DNA of 56,387 bases from Nemertoderma westbladi (taxonomy: Eukaryota; Xenacoelomorpha; Nemertodermatida; Nemertodermatidae): positions 1-56,387 of the forward strand of contig JAUCBJ010006642.1 in the NCBI GenBank assembly GCA_032718475.1, written 5' to 3'. The position numbers and the translations under genes are program-made. Below are positions 53,717-56,387 of the stretch, in pieces. A model generated the notes under the pieces. It was not told the origin of the DNA and made no database searches. It saw nothing but the letters and a program-made list of their open reading frames with translations. Position 1 is the first letter of the stretch. Every line of letters begins with the position of its first letter.

Positions 53717-55555
53717 GCAGATTAAAAGGGGTGAACACGTACTGTCCCCCTTTCTTTGATTAATTGGTGGTGTGGGTTAATCTCTCATAACCTGATTTTG
53801 TGATACAGTCGCACAATTTTAATTTGTATCTCATAACTGGGCCTCGTGCTGCGCGAAGGCCCCACGAACGTGTACAAGCCTCCTATGAAAGTTTGTGCTA
53901 TGTTCCCTTAAGTCTACCCAACAGCCGTTGGTACCCGGCTGGCACCCTGGTTCAATTTTCTGGTTTTGTCTAGTTTAATCGACAGCTGTTGTAAACGTCC
54001 CAGATATACAAAACCTACTAAGCCTTTACATTACAATTGAGATTAGCCTGAGTTGATGACAGTATTATAACGATGACAATTAGGCCCTATAGATACATAC
54101 GATATATAAATGATGTACTGCTTGACATTACACTAACTGACTGAATAGAGATAGAACTATAATAATATAACAATAATGTAGTCCGTAACTCAAATTAACA
54201 GTAAGTAGTGAAAAGTTGTTCAGCTGACAAAGTGTAGCTGTGGGTATTTAATTTCGCGTTCCATAATGTTGATAATATGCTAATATTTCGAATATCGCAC
54301 ATCAAATCGTTCCCAACTTTTTTATTCAACAACTAGATACTAATTGATAAATAGTCGCGTTAAAAATTGTTGCGTACCAGCTTGAGTTTTTGAGATATTG
54401 GATTGTTATACACACATACACACATAACCACATCGTGTTTTTAAACGGCTCAACTCTTGACAAGAACTACCCAGTCTAAAGACAGGTTCGTTATAAAATA
54501 GCAGTTTATAGCGTTATGGCATTCGAGTGATGTTCTTTAACAAAACGAGGGCCGGTGAAGCTTTAAAGCGCTGATTATGAATCTGGCAAATGAGTGAATA
54601 TTATGAAAGGCGAATCTATATGTTTATATATGTGTAGGTTATTATTAATTAATAATTATTACGCATTATAAAACTTAAATGTTCTAGTGGAATTGTCACA
54701 GGAAAGCATGGCATGTTAATTATAAACAATTTAATCTCCTACCACAGTAGCGTAATATCACGTTAGGTAATGAATGTAAGAGGCGTTGGTTCGAATTCCA
54801 CCCAAATTATTGTGTTCTAAGTTTTAGGTATTTGGGTAGGTTTTTGGTTTGCGGTAATTAATTATTGTGAAATAGTGTCAAAGTATTCAACGAATTTCCA
54901 CCATCATACATTACATTACATCATTAGGATGTAAATTGGATTAAATTAAATTAAACATGCTTAAACGTTTGTTAAGTATGCGATTTCCTCAAATATGTTA
55001 CTTATCTTTTAATATAAAATGTTGGTGCCTTCCAGAAAATAGAACTTCCAATTTAACAGATATCCTGCCGCCATTACTAGTTGCCTCCAGTGTTTCATGT
55101 TTCACACGTTGACGGATAAGTTTGTTTTTATTGCTTTTATTCTTTGTTACTTTGCCAGTAAAGTATACTTTGTGGCGTTTCGCCTTTCATGACATGAGTC
55201 AGTGGCACTCCCCACCATGATTAAATTCATTGTTATTAGTAAGAAAACACCTCTAGTGTTGCAAACTATTGTTAAGCTAATGATCTGTTGCTATATGTAT
55301 AGTACGTCAGAAGGGTGGGGTGGATTGAAGTCAAATAGGTAATTAGTGAGTTTCCAGTTATTGAAAAGCGTTCAAGTGATGTTTCTGTACCCTGTACTAC
55401 TACTATATATGTACCGCAGAAGAGTACAAAACTGTACCAATGCCGACAGCGCTCAGATAAAAGGTAGACCGGGAAATAGTCCCTCATATCTTGCATGTCC
55501 ACAATTTACGCACGCATTGCCTCCCGTTGTAAATATACCCATCTGTCAATGTGGA
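53717..55555. other. Non-coding DNA
   Basis: GTGCTGCGCGAAGGCCCCAC lies near 53,847. A weak B-box-like GGTTCGAATTCC near 54,799 may mark a SINE remnant. No gene is supported. Confidence 0.45.
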
Positions 55556-55559
55556 TGTT

Positions 55560-55915
55560 TGCAAGGATTCCAAATAAGTAATAAAATCACAATTTCGTTG
55601 CGAAATAGCTGAGATATGGGCGATCGAATGTTGGAATGTTTCATGGTTTTGCAATCTCGTCAAAAATACACATAATTCTGGAACATTATATCATCTCATA
55701 CGTAGCTGGGCAACAATGCAATGCCTATTTAATCATACTATTATGTAGTTATTCATTCATAAAGAAAATATTCTAGTTCTAGAATATGGTATATTTATTA
55801 AATAGAATATAGCCCAGATGCAAAACCATGCAACTTTTAAACGCCAATATTCCAGCAATTTTTCAACGCGTTAAGGTTTTGTAATAACTGCAGTACGGAT
55901 GGTCCAATATTAGTC
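55560..55915. mobile_element. Inverted-repeat element (MITE-like), copy B
   Basis: The arms contain 'aatttcgttgcgaaatagctgagat' plus ATGTTTCATGGTTTTGC on the left and GCAAAACCATGCAAC plus 'taataactgcagtacgg' on the right. The middle ('aatgcctatttaat', 'tattcattcataaa', 'gaatatggtatatttattaaat') matches the middle of the element at 9,041-9,490. The two are the same family. Confidence 0.65.
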
Positions 55916-56387
55916 TGGTTCCTTTTTGCCGAAATGGTTATGGTGAAGGCAAATTTGGGTAATCAGTGTGTTATGCACACACACACATACACCGTTGGGC
56001 CATCCAACGGTTTAAAGATAAATCGAGTGTGCTGATTCCGAATTCGTCGGATGCCAAGCTCAATTGTGAATTTTTGGGTCCCATATCACCATGGCAACAC
56101 GGGGTCATTTGCAAACACCATTTTATATTGACCCTACAGAATTCCAACTTTGACCTACCCCCATAAACTGGCATCAGATAAACCCGTTGAGGTCGATTTA
56201 AGAATCCAGTTTCCAGGGTAACTGTTCGAAAAACATCTTCAAATGTCGTTTTTACTGCAAATTTCGGTGAATTTTTTGCAAATATCAATAGTTCAATAGT
56301 TTAATAGAAGCCCCCATATAGATTTTTAATTATCAAAAATCCTAAAATTATTAACCTCTAAGGCGAAAATAAAAGAACTAAGAAGAA
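55916..56387. other. Non-coding DNA to window end
   Basis: Two overlapping frames of 66 and 105 codons are open on opposite strands without recognisable domains. A short CA repeat lies at 55,977-55,990. Confidence 0.4.

Overview
This is eukaryotic, AT-rich, gene-poor DNA, probably from a marine invertebrate. Evidence: tRNA-derived SINEs, several LINE families, a GPCR exon bounded by splice sites, many inverted-repeat elements, and no prokaryotic gene layout. The frequent 'taggcctac' and 'accggtacc' words hint at a deuterostome such as an echinoderm, but this is only a hint.

The window is mostly mobile DNA. At the left end (463-8577, minus strand) lies a large, uninterrupted Helitron-like rolling-circle element with three closely packed reading frames. 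ORF1 has a CxxC-H-C zinc finger, 18 tandem 17-residue repeats and a C-terminal four-cysteine motif. ORF2 is the replication initiator, with a Helitron-type HUH motif (HWH), a YxxxY tyrosine pair and the Cys/His motif between them. ORF3 is a Pif1-type helicase fused to a RuvC-fold, Holliday-junction-resolvase-like domain of the poxvirus A22 / mitochondrial CCE1 type, plus an orphan C-terminal domain. ORF2 and ORF3 share a TGATG stop-start overlap. ORF1 and ORF2 overlap by 104 nt in different frames. This element is the most interesting object in the window: the HUH initiator, helicase and resolvase-like domain look like one DNA-processing set (nick, unwind, resolve).

9-16 kb holds an inverted-repeat element, an inverted array of 15-bp AATTGTCC-type units, a 1-kb minisatellite with G-quadruplex potential on the minus strand, a SINE, a degenerate ~150-bp tandem family and a second inverted-repeat element. 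16-25 kb is mostly unassigned non-coding DNA with a decayed endonuclease/RT LINE (18.6-20.9 kb) and a ~1-kb inverted repeat enclosing a SINE. 26.2-26.6 kb holds one exon of a class A (rhodopsin-type) GPCR, the only convincing host gene. 28-45 kb is a graveyard of LINE fragments of several families plus two MITEs with exact ends (TTAA and TA target duplications). 46.5-50.6 kb carries an intact 1348-residue NeSL/Utopia-like LINE protein (Ulp1-type protease, zinc finger, PHD-like finger, reverse transcriptase, restriction-like endonuclease), next to an eight-copy 40-bp satellite. 50.6-56.4 kb has no supported gene, only repeats and MITE relics.
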